Of a stretch of 64,000 bases of DNA, positions 26,496-37,137 are shown piece after piece. The notes beneath the pieces were generated by a model. It ran no database searches. It saw only the letters and a program-made list of their open reading frames with translations, and was not told the origin of the DNA. Origin of the DNA: Polynucleobacter sp. 15G-AUS-farblos (GTDB taxonomy: Bacteria > Pseudomonadota > Gammaproteobacteria > Burkholderiales > Burkholderiaceae). Every line of letters begins with the position of its first letter. Position 1 is the stretch's first letter. The position numbers and the translations under genes were made by a program. The stretch spans positions 124,001 through 188,000 of the forward strand of contig NZ_JACVOM010000001.1 in the NCBI RefSeq assembly GCF_018882445.1. The letters are read 5' to 3'.

Positions 26496-27407
26496 TTAAT
26501 GAGCCTGCGAAATTAAACGCTTGGGATGTAATACTCCCGAACGCCAATCTGCAGTACCAATAAAGTTATGGGGTGCAGCAGTAGCGCGGTAAATACGAAC
26601 CAGCGCTTCAATAGAAGGTAAATTGAGTGGGACACGTTGACCCATCTCAAGTCGTTTTGCTTGTTGCTCATCCACTGTTAAATGTGGCAAGGTCTGCAAT
26701 AAAGCATCAACCGGCAAGATATAACTGGCGCTATCTTTGAGACCCTGCTGAATGGATTCGATAGTAAAAGACTGTTCAAGGCTTAAGTGCCCTACTTCTG
26801 TCCGACGCAATCCAACCAAATGTGCACCACAAGCTAAGGCAGTACCAAGATCTTCTGCAAGAACTCGAATATAAGTACCCTTGCTGCAACTGACTTCTAA
26901 AGTCGCTTCTGGCCATTGAATATCAGTCCAACGAATGCGATGAATAGTGATGTCTCGGGGTGAGCGCTCTAACTCAACACCTGCGCGAGCATATTCATAT
27001 AAAGGCTTGCCATCACGCTTGAGCGCTGAATACATTGGCGGTACTTGAGAAATAGCTCCTGTAAATTTTGGCAGCAATGCATCTAGCGCCTGCTTGAGTT
27101 CAGCTTCATTGGCAAATGTAGGCAAGGTATACGTTTCGATAACTTGACCTTCAGCATCGCCTGTATCGGTACGCGCGCCAAATTGGACTCTAGCGACGTA
27201 AGTCTTATCAGCTTCTAATAAATCTTGAGAATACTTTGTGGCTTCCCCAAGACAAATGGGCAATAAGCCAGTGGCCATTGGATCTAAAGTACCAGTATGG
27301 CCAGCTTTATCGGCATTAAAAGCACGCTTAACAGCGGTAACTGCACCTTGTGAGCTCATTCCAGCGGGTTTATCTAGCAACACTACGCCATCGATCCGTA
27401 TAGACAT
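26496..27407 (-). CDS. truB: tRNA pseudouridine(55) synthase TruB
   Basis: 303 residues. The N-terminal GVVLLDKPAGMSSQGAV, the KAGHTGTLDPMATGLLP motif with the catalytic Asp, and CSKGTYIRVLAEDLG (KGTYIR) are all present. It makes the T-loop pseudouridine 55 of tRNAs. The extended C-terminus suggests a PUA-like tail. It is 5 nt from rbfA, in the conserved infB-rbfA-truB order. Confidence 0.96.
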   Translation of the reverse strand: MSIRIDGVVLLDKPAGMSSQGAVTAVKRAFNADKAGHTGTLDPMATGLLPICLGEATKYSQDLLEADKTYVARVQFGARTDTGDAEGQVIETYTLPTFANEAELKQALDALLPKFTGAISQVPPMYSALKRDGKPLYEYARAGVELERSPRDITIHRIRWTDIQWPEATLEVSCSKGTYIRVLAEDLGTALACGAHLVGLRRTEVGHLSLEQSFTIESIQQGLKDSASYILPVDALLQTLPHLTVDEQQAKRLEMGQRVPLNLPSIEALVRIYRATAAPHNFIGTADWRSGVLHPKRLISQAH

Positions 27408-27412
27408 ATGAA

Positions 27413-27781
27413 TTACTTGGTCTCGTCTTTATGATCGCTCTCTACCGCTTGATCGATCAATCGAGACATTTCTATGCCATGCTCAACTGAGCTGTCATAG
27501 TGAAAATGCAAAGTCGGCACAGTGTGAATATGCAAACGCTTAAACAACAAAGAATGCAAATAACCTGCCTTCTCTTGCAATGCTTTGAGAGCATGTTCTG
27601 GCTCGGCACCTAAAACAGTAAAAAATACTTTGGCATGCGCCAAGTCAGGCGTGAGCTCAATACTTTGAAGCGTAATCAAGCCTAAGCTTGGGCTACGCAG
27701 CTCGCGGGGAATCAGTTCGGCCAGGTCTCGCTGAATTTGATCAGCAAGACGCTGGTTACGATGCGGACTAGATTTATGCAT
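27413..27781 (-). CDS. rbfA: 30S ribosome-binding factor RbfA
   Basis: 122 residues with a single KH-type fold: the [20 protein letters not shown] start, then [13 protein letters not shown] and [22 protein letters not shown]. It helps 16S rRNA 5'-end processing and cold adaptation. Located between infB (11 nt) and truB (5 nt). Confidence 0.95.
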   Translation of the reverse strand: MHKSSPHRNQRLADQIQRDLAELIPRELRSPSLGLITLQSIELTPDLAHAKVFFTVLGAEPEHALKALQEKAGYLHSLLFKRLHIHTVPTLHFHYDSSVEHGIEMSRLIDQAVESDHKDETK

Positions 27782-27792
27782 AGTGCTTAGGC

Positions 27793-30552
27793 TTAAAGTG
27801 AACGCGCAACTTCAGTCACTTCAAATACTTCAAGTTGATCGCCCTCTTTAATGTCGTTATAGCCTTTTAGTGAGAGACCACATTCAACACCAGCACGAAC
27901 TTCTTTAGCATCATCCTTAAAGCGCTTGAGCGAATCCAATTCGCCTGACCAAATAACCACGTTATCACGCAAGAGACGAACGCTTGAAGTACGTTTAACG
28001 ATACCGTCAACCACCAAACAACCTGCAATCGCGCCAACCTTAGATACCAGGAAGACTTGACGAATCTCAACCATACCGGTGATTTCTTCTTTCTTATCTG
28101 GAGTCAACATGCCGCTCAATGCAAGCTTCACTTCATCAACTGCGTCATAAATAATGTTGTGATAACGAATATCGACGCCATTGTTCTCAGCCAACTTACG
28201 TGCTGCAGCATCTGCACGAGAGTTAAAGCCGATGATGACTGCTTTAGAAGCAACCGCTAAGTTCACGTCAGTTTCAGTAATGCCACCAACTGCAGCGTGC
28301 ACGATTTGAACTTTAACTTCTGGAGTAGAAAGTTTCATCAACGATTGTGACAGTGCCTCTTGGGAGCCCTGTACGTCTGCCTTAATGATCAATGGCAACA
28401 ACTTCGCTTCAACTGCACCCTCTTCCATGTTTTCCATCATGGTTTCAAGCTTGAATGCCTGTTGTTTTGCCAACTTCACATCGCGGAACTTACCTTGACG
28501 GAATAGTGCAATCTCACGCGCTTTACGCTCATCAGGAACCACCTGAACAGACTCACCTGCTGCAGGCACTTCAGATAAACCTTGAATTTCCACTGGAATG
28601 GACGGGCCCGCTTCAGAGCATGGCTTGCCATTCTCATCCAACATCGCACGAACACGGCCAAAAGTAGAACCTGCAAGCAACATATCGCCGCGCTTGAGGG
28701 TGCCGGATTGAACGAGTACCGTTGCAACAGGACCCTTACCTTTATCCAAGCGAGCCTCAATCACTAGACCTTGTGCTGGTGCATCTTTTGGTGCCTTAAG
28801 TTCTAAAATTTCTGCTTGTAACAAGACGTTCTCAAGCAAGGCATCAATACCCTCGCCTGTTTTTGCAGAAACTGGGATGAATGGCACATCACCACCATAT
28901 TCTTCTGGAACAACTTGCTCCGCAACTAACTCTGTCTTCACGCGCTCAGAATTCGCTTCAGGTTTATCAATCTTATTGATAGCCACAACCAAAGGAACGC
29001 CAGCAGCAATCGCATGGTGAATCGCTTCTTTTGTTTGCGGCATGACACCATCATCTGCAGCAACTACCAGAATCACAATATCAGTTGCCTTAGCACCACG
29101 AGCACGCATTGCCGTAAACGCTTCGTGGCCTGGGGTATCTAAGAAGGTAATCATTCCGCGCGGTGTTTCCACATGGTAAGCACCGATGTGTTGAGTAATA
29201 CCGCCAGCTTCGCCAGAGGCTACTTTTGCTAAGCGGATCTTATCCAGTAGGGATGTTTTACCGTGGTCAACGTGACCCATCACGGTCACTACAGGCGGAC
29301 GTGGCAACAATTCAGCATCATGACCGTCGGTACCAAGATCTAAATCGGGATCATCCAGTTTTGCAGCAAGGGCTTTATGACCCATTTCTTCAACGATGAT
29401 CATCGCTGTATCTTGATCAAGCACTTGGTTGATCGTTACCATCTGACCCATACCCATCAAAAGCTTAATCACTTCTGCACTCTTCACTGCCATGGCATGC
29501 GCTAACTCTGCAACCGTAATCGTTTCAGGAACATGCACATCGCGAACTACAGGCTCGGTAGGAACCTGGAAGTTGGTATCCACATTGGCTTCAGCAATTT
29601 GACGTTGCTTCTTACGGCCGCCGCCAGAGCGCCAACCGCCAACACCACCAGAAGTATCGCCACGCGTTTTTAGGCCGCCAGGTTTCTTAGCACCTTCTTC
29701 TTGCCACGTAGATGAAGTCTCTGAAGACTTAATCGTTTTGCCGCCAACTTTCGCCGGAGCTTTCTTCTTATCCTCTGCACCCTCTGCTTTAGCAGGCTTA
29801 TGCAAAGTACCTTTTTTGGCTTCTTCAGCTGTAATCTCACTTGGCGCCTTAAGAATACGAGCGGGAGCACTCATCATGTCGCGAATCGCCAAAGCTTCCG
29901 CTTCAGCTGCTGCACGACGGACTCGTATGTCAGCCAACTCTTTCTCTTTGCTTGCTGCTAAATCTTTGGCAGCCTTTTCAGACTTCGCCTTTTTCTCAGC
30001 AGCTTGCTCTAATGCAGCCGGAGCAGCATCAATAGGCTCAACTTCCTTTTCAACAACAGATGAAGCAGCTTCTTTTTGACGCGCTTCTTCAGCAGCCTTC
30101 ATTTCTGCTTCTTGGCGTGCTAGTAATTCAGCTTGTCGAGTCGCTTCAGCTGCACGCTTCTCTAATTCTTCTGCAGAGAGAATCGGTTTTGCAGGTGCGG
30201 CAGGAGCAGCTGCTTTTACAGGCGCCTCTTCAACTACTGGAGCTTTATCTCCCGCTTTGACCAGCACACGCTTTTTACGAACCTCAACTTGTACGGTGCG
30301 CGTGCGTCCTGCGGAATCCGCTTGACGAATTTCAGAGCTCTCACGCTTAATCAATGTGATTTTTTTGCGAGCACCTGCTTCAGCATTGCCATGAGCTTTT
30401 TGCAAATGCTCAAGTAATACCGTTTTATCCTTCTCGGTAATGCTGTCGTCCTCAGAACCTTTATCGATCCCAGCTGCCTTCAATTGCTCCAAGAGGTCAA
30501 CTGCGGTTCGTTTAAGTTCCTTAGCGAGTACTTTTACTGTTGTTGTTGCCAT
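27793..30552 (-). CDS. infB: Translation initiation factor IF-2
   Basis: 919 residues. An IF2_N domain ([16 protein letters not shown]) is followed by a long charged Ala/Lys/Glu-rich region (about 90-330) and a second IF2_N-like domain ([15 protein letters not shown]). The GTPase follows with [17 protein letters not shown] and NKID, then domains II-IV ending in the fMet-tRNA-binding C2 domain ([19 protein letters not shown]). It delivers initiator tRNA to the 30S subunit. It lies between nusA (13 nt) and rbfA. Confidence 0.98.
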   Translation of the reverse strand: MATTTVKVLAKELKRTAVDLLEQLKAAGIDKGSEDDSITEKDKTVLLEHLQKAHGNAEAGARKKITLIKRESSEIRQADSAGRTRTVQVEVRKKRVLVKAGDKAPVVEEAPVKAAAPAAPAKPILSAEELEKRAAEATRQAELLARQEAEMKAAEEARQKEAASSVVEKEVEPIDAAPAALEQAAEKKAKSEKAAKDLAASKEKELADIRVRRAAAEAEALAIRDMMSAPARILKAPSEITAEEAKKGTLHKPAKAEGAEDKKKAPAKVGGKTIKSSETSSTWQEEGAKKPGGLKTRGDTSGGVGGWRSGGGRKKQRQIAEANVDTNFQVPTEPVVRDVHVPETITVAELAHAMAVKSAEVIKLLMGMGQMVTINQVLDQDTAMIIVEEMGHKALAAKLDDPDLDLGTDGHDAELLPRPPVVTVMGHVDHGKTSLLDKIRLAKVASGEAGGITQHIGAYHVETPRGMITFLDTPGHEAFTAMRARGAKATDIVILVVAADDGVMPQTKEAIHHAIAAGVPLVVAINKIDKPEANSERVKTELVAEQVVPEEYGGDVPFIPVSAKTGEGIDALLENVLLQAEILELKAPKDAPAQGLVIEARLDKGKGPVATVLVQSGTLKRGDMLLAGSTFGRVRAMLDENGKPCSEAGPSIPVEIQGLSEVPAAGESVQVVPDERKAREIALFRQGKFRDVKLAKQQAFKLETMMENMEEGAVEAKLLPLIIKADVQGSQEALSQSLMKLSTPEVKVQIVHAAVGGITETDVNLAVASKAVIIGFNSRADAAARKLAENNGVDIRYHNIIYDAVDEVKLALSGMLTPDKKEEITGMVEIRQVFLVSKVGAIAGCLVVDGIVKRTSSVRLLRDNVVIWSGELDSLKRFKDDAKEVRAGVECGLSLKGYNDIKEGDQLEVFEVTEVARSL

Positions 30553-30565
30553 GCACTACTTCCTC

Positions 30566-32047
30566 TCATGAAGTAAACCAATGTTCGCGCGCTTTCATGA
30601 TGAGCGTTTTCGCAGTTTCTTCGTCAATTTGTGTCGCCTCAACCAGCTCATCAACAGCCAGTTCAGCTAAGTCGTCACGGGTATGAACTTGATTGTCAGC
30701 AAGCTTAGCAATTAATTCGGTCGTCATTCCTTCTAGGGAACGTAAGTCCTGTGACACTTCGCCGATACGCTCTTCTTTTGCCAACTCCATCGTCAACAAA
30801 GAATCACGTGCGCGAGTACGTAATTCGTTTACGGTATCTTCATCAAATGAGTCGATCTCTAACATTTCTGAAAGTGGAACGTATGCCACTTCTTCCAGAG
30901 TATTGAAACCCTCTTCAATCAGGATATCTGCAACTTCTTGGTCAACGTCTAATTTATCCATAAACAATTGACGTACAGAAGAAGCTTCTTTTTCTGTTTT
31001 CTCAGCTGACTCTTCAGGAGTCATGATGTTGATCTGCCAACCAGTCAAATCACTAGCCAAACGGACGTTTTGTCCGCTGCGACCAATGGCGATTGCCAAG
31101 TTTTCTTCATCAACCACAACGTCCATTGCATGACGCTCTTCATCAACCACGATTGAAGAAACCTGAGCTGGAGCTAATGCGCCAATGACAAACTGTGCTG
31201 GATCTTCTGACCACAACACAATATCCACTGCCTCACCAGCAACTTCATTACGTACAGCAGTAACGCGAGTTCCACGTACACCTACACAAGTACCGATTGG
31301 GTCAATGCGCTTGTCATAAGTAACAACAGCAATCTTTGCACGAATACCAGGATCACGAGCAGCACCTTTAATCTCTAAAAGGCCCTGCTCCATTTCTGGA
31401 ACTTCATTCTCAAATAATTTAATCAAGAAATCAGGGCATGTGCGGGATAATTCAATTTGTGGACCACGCGCTTCACGATCCACTTTCAGAATATAAGCGC
31501 GGACACGATCGCCTGAACGCAAGTTCTCTTTAGGAATCATTTGGTCGCGGCGCAATAAAGCTTCAACACGACCAGATTCAATAATCAAACCATTCTTATC
31601 GGCACGTTTGACGGTACCTGTCATGACCTTTTCGCCACGCTCTAAGTAGTCATTCAAAATTTGCTCGCGCTCTGCATCACGAATGCGTTGCAAGATTACT
31701 TGCTTAGCAGCTTGAGCGCCAATACGGCCAAAGGCAAGAGATTCAATTTGCTCTTCGATGTAGTCCCCAACTTCCATCTCAGGAATTTGTTCTTGGGCTT
31801 CAAAATGCAGGATCTCTTTATCAGGCTCCTGGAGACCGGCCTCATTAGGCACAACCAACCAGCGACGGAAGGTTTCGTATTCGCCAGACTCGCGATCGAT
31901 CGATACACGAATATCAACATCTTCTGTTGCATAACGTTTCTTAGTGGCTGAGGCTAATGCTAACTCTAGCGCCTCAAACACGATTGCTTGATCAACGTTC
32001 TTTTCACGCGCTAAGGCGTCTGCCAACATGAGAACTTCTCGACTCAT
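30566..32047 (-). CDS. nusA: Transcription termination/antitermination factor NusA
   Basis: 493 residues: an N-terminal RNA-polymerase-binding domain, S1 domain ([21 protein letters not shown]), two KH domains ([32 protein letters not shown]) and two C-terminal acidic helix-hairpin repeats ([35 protein letters not shown]). It modulates pausing, termination and antitermination. It overlaps rimP by 4 nt. It may feed back on its own operon through the attenuator-like leader upstream of rimP. Confidence 0.98.
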   Translation of the reverse strand: MSREVLMLADALAREKNVDQAIVFEALELALASATKKRYATEDVDIRVSIDRESGEYETFRRWLVVPNEAGLQEPDKEILHFEAQEQIPEMEVGDYIEEQIESLAFGRIGAQAAKQVILQRIRDAEREQILNDYLERGEKVMTGTVKRADKNGLIIESGRVEALLRRDQMIPKENLRSGDRVRAYILKVDREARGPQIELSRTCPDFLIKLFENEVPEMEQGLLEIKGAARDPGIRAKIAVVTYDKRIDPIGTCVGVRGTRVTAVRNEVAGEAVDIVLWSEDPAQFVIGALAPAQVSSIVVDEERHAMDVVVDEENLAIAIGRSGQNVRLASDLTGWQINIMTPEESAEKTEKEASSVRQLFMDKLDVDQEVADILIEEGFNTLEEVAYVPLSEMLEIDSFDEDTVNELRTRARDSLLTMELAKEERIGEVSQDLRSLEGMTTELIAKLADNQVHTRDDLAELAVDELVEATQIDEETAKTLIMKAREHWFTS

Positions 32048-32535
32048 GACTTTCTTCCTTTGAAATCAATAACAGGGACCAACCGAGTCTTATCGACCTC
32101 GGCTAAAGAAAACTCCAACTGAGAGGGCTGGCCATCAGCACCCTCAAATACCAAACCAAATTTCGCATCAGGTGAATTCAATTCACCACTCAGCAAGCCT
32201 TGCAATACACCACGAAAATTCTTACGAGCTCCAACAGCAACGCGTAATTTCAAATCCACTTCCATTCCAGTAAAGCGCTCAAAATCGATTGCTGTTTTGA
32301 CTGGACGATCTAAGCCGGGGGAAGAAATTTCCAGACGTTCGAAAGGAATATTCTCTACTGGCAAGGTATAGCTCAATTGATGGCTTACCTTTTCGCAATC
32401 TAAAACTGTAATCAAACGCTCATAATCTGGGTTTTCAATCGTGACACGCAGCAAACCTCCGGCTTCACGCTCGATATCTACCAGCGTGTAACCCAAGTTT
32501 TCCAGCTCTGCAGAAATAACCTGCTGATCCTTCAC
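32044..32535 (-). CDS. rimP: Ribosome maturation factor RimP
   Basis: 163 residues beginning at a GTG (32535) with AAGGG 6 nt upstream; an ATG slightly earlier is in another frame. Family features are [22 protein letters not shown], the [17 protein letters not shown] motif and a C-terminal SH3-like domain ([12 protein letters not shown]). Needed for 30S maturation. First gene of rimP-nusA-infB-rbfA-truB-typA, preceded by a terminator-like hairpin only 25-50 nt upstream. Confidence 0.95.
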   Translation of the reverse strand: MKDQQVISAELENLGYTLVDIEREAGGLLRVTIENPDYERLITVLDCEKVSHQLSYTLPVENIPFERLEISSPGLDRPVKTAIDFERFTGMEVDLKLRVAVGARKNFRGVLQGLLSGELNSPDAKFGLVFEGADGQPSQLEFSLAEVDKTRLVPVIDFKGRKS

Positions 32536-32559
32536 GACTACCCTTCATGCCAAATTGGC

Positions 32560-32636
32560 AAAAAAAAATGGGCTTCAAAGCCCATATTCTCGAAATTCAG
32601 AACAGGCCGACTTACGTTGATCGCAACATCAGTCGG
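32560..32636 (-). ncRNA. rimP-nusA leader with terminator hairpin (attenuator candidate)
   Basis: On the minus strand a structured element comes first (32636-32607: CCGACT..GTTG-cgat-CAAC..AGTCGG, two nested stems). An intrinsic terminator follows (ATGGGCT-ttga-AGCCCAT at 32585-32568, then nine Ts to 32560), 24 nt before the rimP GTG. Premature-terminator leaders of rimP operons are known in proteobacteria. It could instead simply terminate the upstream rluB transcript, but then rimP would need a promoter within about 24 nt. Confidence 0.6.
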
Positions 32637-32708
32637 TAACAACAAAACTTTGCAGATATCTGCAATAAGAGCGAAATTATAGCCTATTTAGCAGAAAACC
32701 GATACAAA

Positions 32709-34457
32709 TCAGAAGCTTTCGCCCGGGTTGCGCGGTTTTCTTGGTCCTTTATTGAAGGGTTTGCGCCCTTTTGGTGCGCTACGTTTAGGTCCATTTCCAG
32801 GAGATTGGGGGTTACCAGTCACAAAAGCAGACTGGCCATGGTGAACTTTGCCGCCTTTACTGCGGTTTTGGCCTTGGCCACCCTGACCGCCTTGGCCAGG
32901 TCTACCGCCCTGGGTTCGCCCACGGAAAGGCCCGCGCCCTTCTCCAGAACCGCCGCCGCCAGGTTTACCGCCTCTACCCTGATGCGTTAAGCCATTATGA
33001 CCGCTGGCAAGGGTTAAGGCATCGCGTGAGCCCCAATAAGAAACTGAGGTTTGCATTGGATCCGGCTGGAAATCAACACCCGCTGGATTGCGATCACGAC
33101 CCTGTGAATTTGGATTACGACCTTTATCTTGTGGTTGCGGCATCTTCAAGCCGGCAAACTTCATCAGGTTATAGATACCACCTGCCTCAACTTCTTCCCA
33201 TTTACCGCGTCTTAAGCGTGGAGGTAATAAGAAAATGCCATAACGAGTTCGAATCAAACGAGAAACTGTGTGGCCGACTGCCTCAAACATGCGGCGCACT
33301 TCTCGGTTGCGTCCTTCAGTCAGTGCAACGTGGTACCAACGATTTGCACCGTCACCACCACCCATAGATAAACGTAAGAATTTAGCCTGCCCATCATCTA
33401 ACTGAATACCGGTTTTCAGTTGAGCAGTATTTTCTTGACTTAACTCGCCCAAAATACGGACAGCATATTCACGCTCTACTCCGTAGCGTGGATGCATTAA
33501 TCGATTTGCCAACTCACCTGAAGTTGTAAACAGCAACAAACCTTCAGTATTAAAGTCCAAACGACCAACCGCAATCCAACGTCCTTGACGTGGCTTAGGA
33601 AGGCGATCAAAAACAGTTGGGCGCCCCTCTGGATCAGATTGACTCACAATCTCACCTGATGGTTTGTGATACAAAATGACGCGCGGTGGCTTTGTTTGTA
33701 TCTTGCGATGCACTGGCTTACCATTGATACGCACTTGATCTGTAGGTCCAATACGCTGACCAATGTGGGCTGGCAATCCATTAACTGATACGCGACCCTG
33801 AATAATCAGATCTTCCATATCGCGGCGCGAGCCCATGCCCACATCCGCTAATACTTTATGTAATTTGACAGTGTCTTCGTCGTCCGCTTCATCATCCAAG
33901 CCATCGAGATCAGACCACACCTCATCACGTAAACTGAGAGGCAATTCATCTACGTTTGCAAATTGCAAACTACTCATCTCTTCTTCAGTAGGCCCATCTG
34001 AATCTTCGTCTTCACGAGAACCCTGTGCGCGTTGTGCGCGACGCTCTGCCCCGGTTTGATGAGAAATTGCTTGCTCATCAAGGCCCTCTGGACTTTTCAC
34101 TTCCAAAGCCTCTGGTGCGTCTAGTGCAGCATCAAACTCACCAGACACTACCGAAGCAAACAAAGCTTCAATGTCAGCAGGACTGGGCGCTAACTTCGCA
34201 GATTGATTACCGCCACCTTCTCTAGGCCCATTAGGTGAATCACCCTCACGGCGGGGCTTGTCTTTATTAAAGGGGCGCTTCTTATTAAAAGGATGCTTAC
34301 CAGTGCCTGGACGACGTGGACGGCGTTCACCACGGTCGTTACCAGTGCGGCCCTCAGCCTTAGCTCCACCCTCGGAGAATGGCGCGCTATCAGTATTTGT
34401 GGGGGCTGCCGATGAATTAACTACCGGAGATGAATCGTTTTCGTTTGAGCTTGTCAT
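32709..34457 (-). CDS. rluB: 23S rRNA pseudouridine(2605) synthase RluB with long disordered tails
   Basis: 582 residues, about twice the E. coli length. A low-complexity N-terminal region (about 1-190: [21 protein letters not shown], then acidic) precedes the S4 domain ([21 protein letters not shown]). The catalytic domain has [15 protein letters not shown] with the active Asp and [18 protein letters not shown]-terminal basic Gly/Arg-rich tail ([33 protein letters not shown]) follows. The tails likely aid RNA binding. It is 6 nt after scpB. Confidence 0.92.
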   Translation of the reverse strand: MTSSNENDSSPVVNSSAAPTNTDSAPFSEGGAKAEGRTGNDRGERRPRRPGTGKHPFNKKRPFNKDKPRREGDSPNGPREGGGNQSAKLAPSPADIEALFASVVSGEFDAALDAPEALEVKSPEGLDEQAISHQTGAERRAQRAQGSREDEDSDGPTEEEMSSLQFANVDELPLSLRDEVWSDLDGLDDEADDEDTVKLHKVLADVGMGSRRDMEDLIIQGRVSVNGLPAHIGQRIGPTDQVRINGKPVHRKIQTKPPRVILYHKPSGEIVSQSDPEGRPTVFDRLPKPRQGRWIAVGRLDFNTEGLLLFTTSGELANRLMHPRYGVEREYAVRILGELSQENTAQLKTGIQLDDGQAKFLRLSMGGGDGANRWYHVALTEGRNREVRRMFEAVGHTVSRLIRTRYGIFLLPPRLRRGKWEEVEAGGIYNLMKFAGLKMPQPQDKGRNPNSQGRDRNPAGVDFQPDPMQTSVSYWGSRDALTLASGHNGLTHQGRGGKPGGGGSGEGRGPFRGRTQGGRPGQGGQGGQGQNRSKGGKVHHGQSAFVTGNPQSPGNGPKRSAPKGRKPFNKGPRKPRNPGESF

Positions 34458-34463
34458 TAATAA

Positions 34464-35207
34464 TTATTTTGCTTCGTCTGACTTTTCACCAGACTCTGGA
34501 GTAACTTCTTCTACTGCTTCGCTTACATCATCAGTGATTTCAACTGAGATTGTTTCTGTAACTTCTATTACCTCTTCTATTACTTCTTCTGTTACTACCT
34601 CTGTCACTTCACCCTCATTGATCACAACTGTTTCTACTGTTGCATCAGGATCAAATTCCATTACTGCCTGACCCAATTGTTCTGCAGCTGCCATTGGAGC
34701 TGCGTCTTCCAAAATCGGCAGGCTTTGCAAATTGGTCAAACTCAGGTCATCTAAAAATTGTTTTGTGGTTGCATATAAACCTGGACGGCCGATCGTTTCT
34801 TTATGGCCAATTACTTCAACCCAACCTCGATCTTCTAACTGCTTCATTACGTTACTACTAACAGCTACACCGCGAATTTCTTCAATCTCTCCGCGGGTCA
34901 CGGGCTGACGATACGCAATGATCGCCAAGGTTTCCATCACGGCACGTGAATATTTTGGCGGTTTTTCTGGTGTTAAGCGATCTAAATACTCACGCATGGA
35001 TAAACGACTTTGGAAACGCCAGCCGGTTGCAATATGAACCAACTCCATTCCCTTGTCATCCCAAGCACCCTGAATTTCCACTAAGGCCTCATCAATATCA
35101 GCAGTCGAAATGTCTTCAATAAATAAACGTGACAGATCAGCAACTGTGAGTGGCTCCTGCGCGCACAGGAGGGCTGTTTCAATTACGCGCTTGTTGTGAT
35201 CATCCAT
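34464..35207 (-). CDS. scpB: Segregation and condensation protein B (ScpB)
   Basis: 247 residues. Two winged-helix domains occupy roughly residues 1-160 ([70 protein letters not shown]), the kleisin-associated SMC partner. After about residue 190 comes an acidic, Val/Glu/Thr-rich repetitive tail (repeats like [16 protein letters not shown]) that is not part of the fold. It acts in chromosome condensation with Smc and ScpA. scpB-rluB pairing is widely conserved. Confidence 0.94.
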   Translation of the reverse strand: MDDHNKRVIETALLCAQEPLTVADLSRLFIEDISTADIDEALVEIQGAWDDKGMELVHIATGWRFQSRLSMREYLDRLTPEKPPKYSRAVMETLAIIAYRQPVTRGEIEEIRGVAVSSNVMKQLEDRGWVEVIGHKETIGRPGLYATTKQFLDDLSLTNLQSLPILEDAAPMAAAEQLGQAVMEFDPDATVETVVINEGEVTEVVTEEVIEEVIEVTETISVEITDDVSEAVEEVTPESGEKSDEAK

Positions 35208-35399
35208 AAAAGTCGGGCTACCAGGAATAATCCTGATGAAGCTTTAAAAAATGTATTTCAGTAATGGGTTTTAGGTGTTCTTTGGCTACTACGGTCCACT
35301 TATCTCAAAACCGCTTATTAGAAGATATGTCCGCACTCAAACGAAGTCCTTTTCGTTCACCGTGGGCCCATTATAAGGTAGGCTCAATACAATAGCCAA

Positions 35400-36314
35400 A
35401 TGTATGAATTTCTAGATAAACTCCCTGCCGCTCCAGTCACTTCTCAAGCAAGACGCCGCTCTTTAGGTCTTGGCATTGGATTGGGCGCCCTCATTGGGGC
35501 TGGTGGTTTGAGCTCTTGTAGCCTTTTTAGCACCCGCAAACCGGTTATTGGTCTGGCATTAGGGGCTGGGGCTGCACGTGGCTTTGCCCATGTGGGTGTA
35601 ATTAAAGCCCTGGAATCCCAAGGAATCAGGCCCGATCTTGTGGTTGGTAGTAGCGCCGGCAGCGTCATCGCAGCCCTCCTGGCTTCTGGCGCCACAGGAA
35701 ATGAAATCAATCGCCTTGCCCTTAATCTGGATGAAGCCACGATTGCCGACTGGGGTCTTCCCTTTGCTGGTCGCTTTGGTGGTCTCATTAAAGGGGATGC
35801 ATTACAAAACATGGTGAACCGCGAAGTACAAAATAAATCCATTGAGCAAATGCGGATCCCACTAGGTATTGTTGCCACCGACCTGCAATCGGGCAAAGGA
35901 ATCTTGTTTCGATCTGGCAATACTGGTCTTGCAGTACGCGCATCATGCAGTGTTCCTGGCGTATTCCAGCCAGCTGTAATCAGCGGCAAAGAATATGTAG
36001 ATGGTGGCCTAGTTGCTCCAGTACCCGTTAGTTATGCAAGACAGATGGGGGCAACGCTGGTGATTGCCGTCAATATTTCTTCTGAACCCGTTCATCAAGA
36101 TGCGAGTGGTACTTTAGGAGTGCTTCAGCAAACGATCTCCATCATGCAGCGAAGCATTAATCAGTACGAATTAAAAAGTGCAGATGTCATCATTCAACCC
36201 CATCTCTTGCAAATGGGCGGCAGTGATTTCCGCTCGAGAAATGCCGCCATCCTGGCTGGTGAAGTAGCAGCACAAGAGCAAATGGCTTTAATTAAAGAGA
36301 AGCTCAAGGCCTGA
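35400..36314 (+). CDS. Patatin-like phospholipase, probable lipoprotein
   Basis: 304 residues. The N-terminus carries RRRSLGLGIGLGALIGAGG and a lipobox-like LSSC (Cys 40), suggesting Tat or Sec lipoprotein export. The patatin domain has oxyanion GAGAARGFAHVG, nucleophile GSSAG (Ser 85) and the dyad Asp 201 in YVDGGLVAPVP. This resembles RssA/YchK-type patatins with a periplasmic location. It likely acts on membrane phospholipids; substrate unknown. A TATAAG box at 35372-35377 may be its -10. The 192-nt gap before it is shared with scpB, whose promoter must also lie there. Confidence 0.88.
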   Translation: MYEFLDKLPAAPVTSQARRRSLGLGIGLGALIGAGGLSSCSLFSTRKPVIGLALGAGAARGFAHVGVIKALESQGIRPDLVVGSSAGSVIAALLASGATGNEINRLALNLDEATIADWGLPFAGRFGGLIKGDALQNMVNREVQNKSIEQMRIPLGIVATDLQSGKGILFRSGNTGLAVRASCSVPGVFQPAVISGKEYVDGGLVAPVPVSYARQMGATLVIAVNISSEPVHQDASGTLGVLQQTISIMQRSINQYELKSADVIIQPHLLQMGGSDFRSRNAAILAGEVAAQEQMALIKEKLKA

Positions 36315-36338
36315 GCAGCAAGGCTGATGCCTATTGGC

Positions 36339-37001
36339 TTATAGGCTGCGTGATTTACGCTTGAGGTTTTTCACTTCATTGAGAAGCTCTTGACGTTCAG
36401 CATCGTTTAGATTGTCACTGCCATCCAAACGACGTGCGCCATCAAAGCGCTTATCCCAATACAAACTTCCCAGGTCGTCCACACGAACACTGGTTCCCTT
36501 AGAGGGTGAGTGAATAAATTTGTTATCGCCAACATAAATTCCAACGTGCGAAAAAGTCAGTCGCATCGTATTGAAGAAAACCAGATCGCCAGGCTGCAAC
36601 TCATCTCGATTAATCGGTTTGCCAACCCTACTCATCTGAGTAGATTTACGTGGCAATAAAAATCCGAGCTTATCTTTAAATACGTAACCAACAAAGCTAC
36701 TGCCATCTAAACCGGACTGAGGTAACTCAGCATCCCAGCGATAGCGCACTCCAATCACTTCCATTGCCCGATTAATCAATTCGTCCGATTTTCCAGAAAC
36801 GGTATCGACCAAGCGATCAGAAACTCTTGAGATATACGTTTTACCTGCCTGAAACATGCTCTCTTTTGGAGTCGCTAACTCAGGCGTTGACTCTGCCACC
36901 GTATCAGCCGCTTGCGCATTCATGGCAAAGGCTAAATACATAGCAAAGCCTAAGCGAAGGAAAGAGCCTCGCTTTATCAGGGGTGTGTTTTTCAACGACA
37001 T
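36339..37001 (-). CDS. NlpC/P60-fold protein lacking the catalytic cysteine
   Basis: 220 residues with a signal peptide (to about AQA-ADTVA) and a C-terminal NlpC/P60 (C40) domain. The conserved GxDCSGFV motif reads GLDGSSFVGYVF, with Gly at residue 100 where the catalytic Cys belongs. The His of FSHVGIYVG (152) and the third-site His in KFIHSPSKG (164) are kept. The codon is GGC, one base from Cys TGC. It may bind peptidoglycan peptides without cutting. It is downstream of the yej-type importer on the same strand. Other Spr/NlpC members are active cell-wall endopeptidases. Confidence 0.88.
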   Translation of the reverse strand: MSLKNTPLIKRGSFLRLGFAMYLAFAMNAQAADTVAESTPELATPKESMFQAGKTYISRVSDRLVDTVSGKSDELINRAMEVIGVRYRWDAELPQSGLDGSSFVGYVFKDKLGFLLPRKSTQMSRVGKPINRDELQPGDLVFFNTMRLTFSHVGIYVGDNKFIHSPSKGTSVRVDDLGSLYWDKRFDGARRLDGSDNLNDAERQELLNEVKNLKRKSRSL

Positions 37002-37137
37002 TTATTCAGTTTAACAAAGAATGAGTGATTACCCAACTTTAGACATTACGCTCAAACCATTGTTTTTATTGATCTTTTTGTATTTAATGAGGTCGGATGC
37101 ACCAAACCATCCCATCTGGAAGGGGTTTTGGAGTACG

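Noticed and set aside
29670-30260. Several open frames within the N-terminal part of infB
   Set aside because: They arise from the low-complexity Ala/Lys/Glu-rich repeat composition of IF-2.
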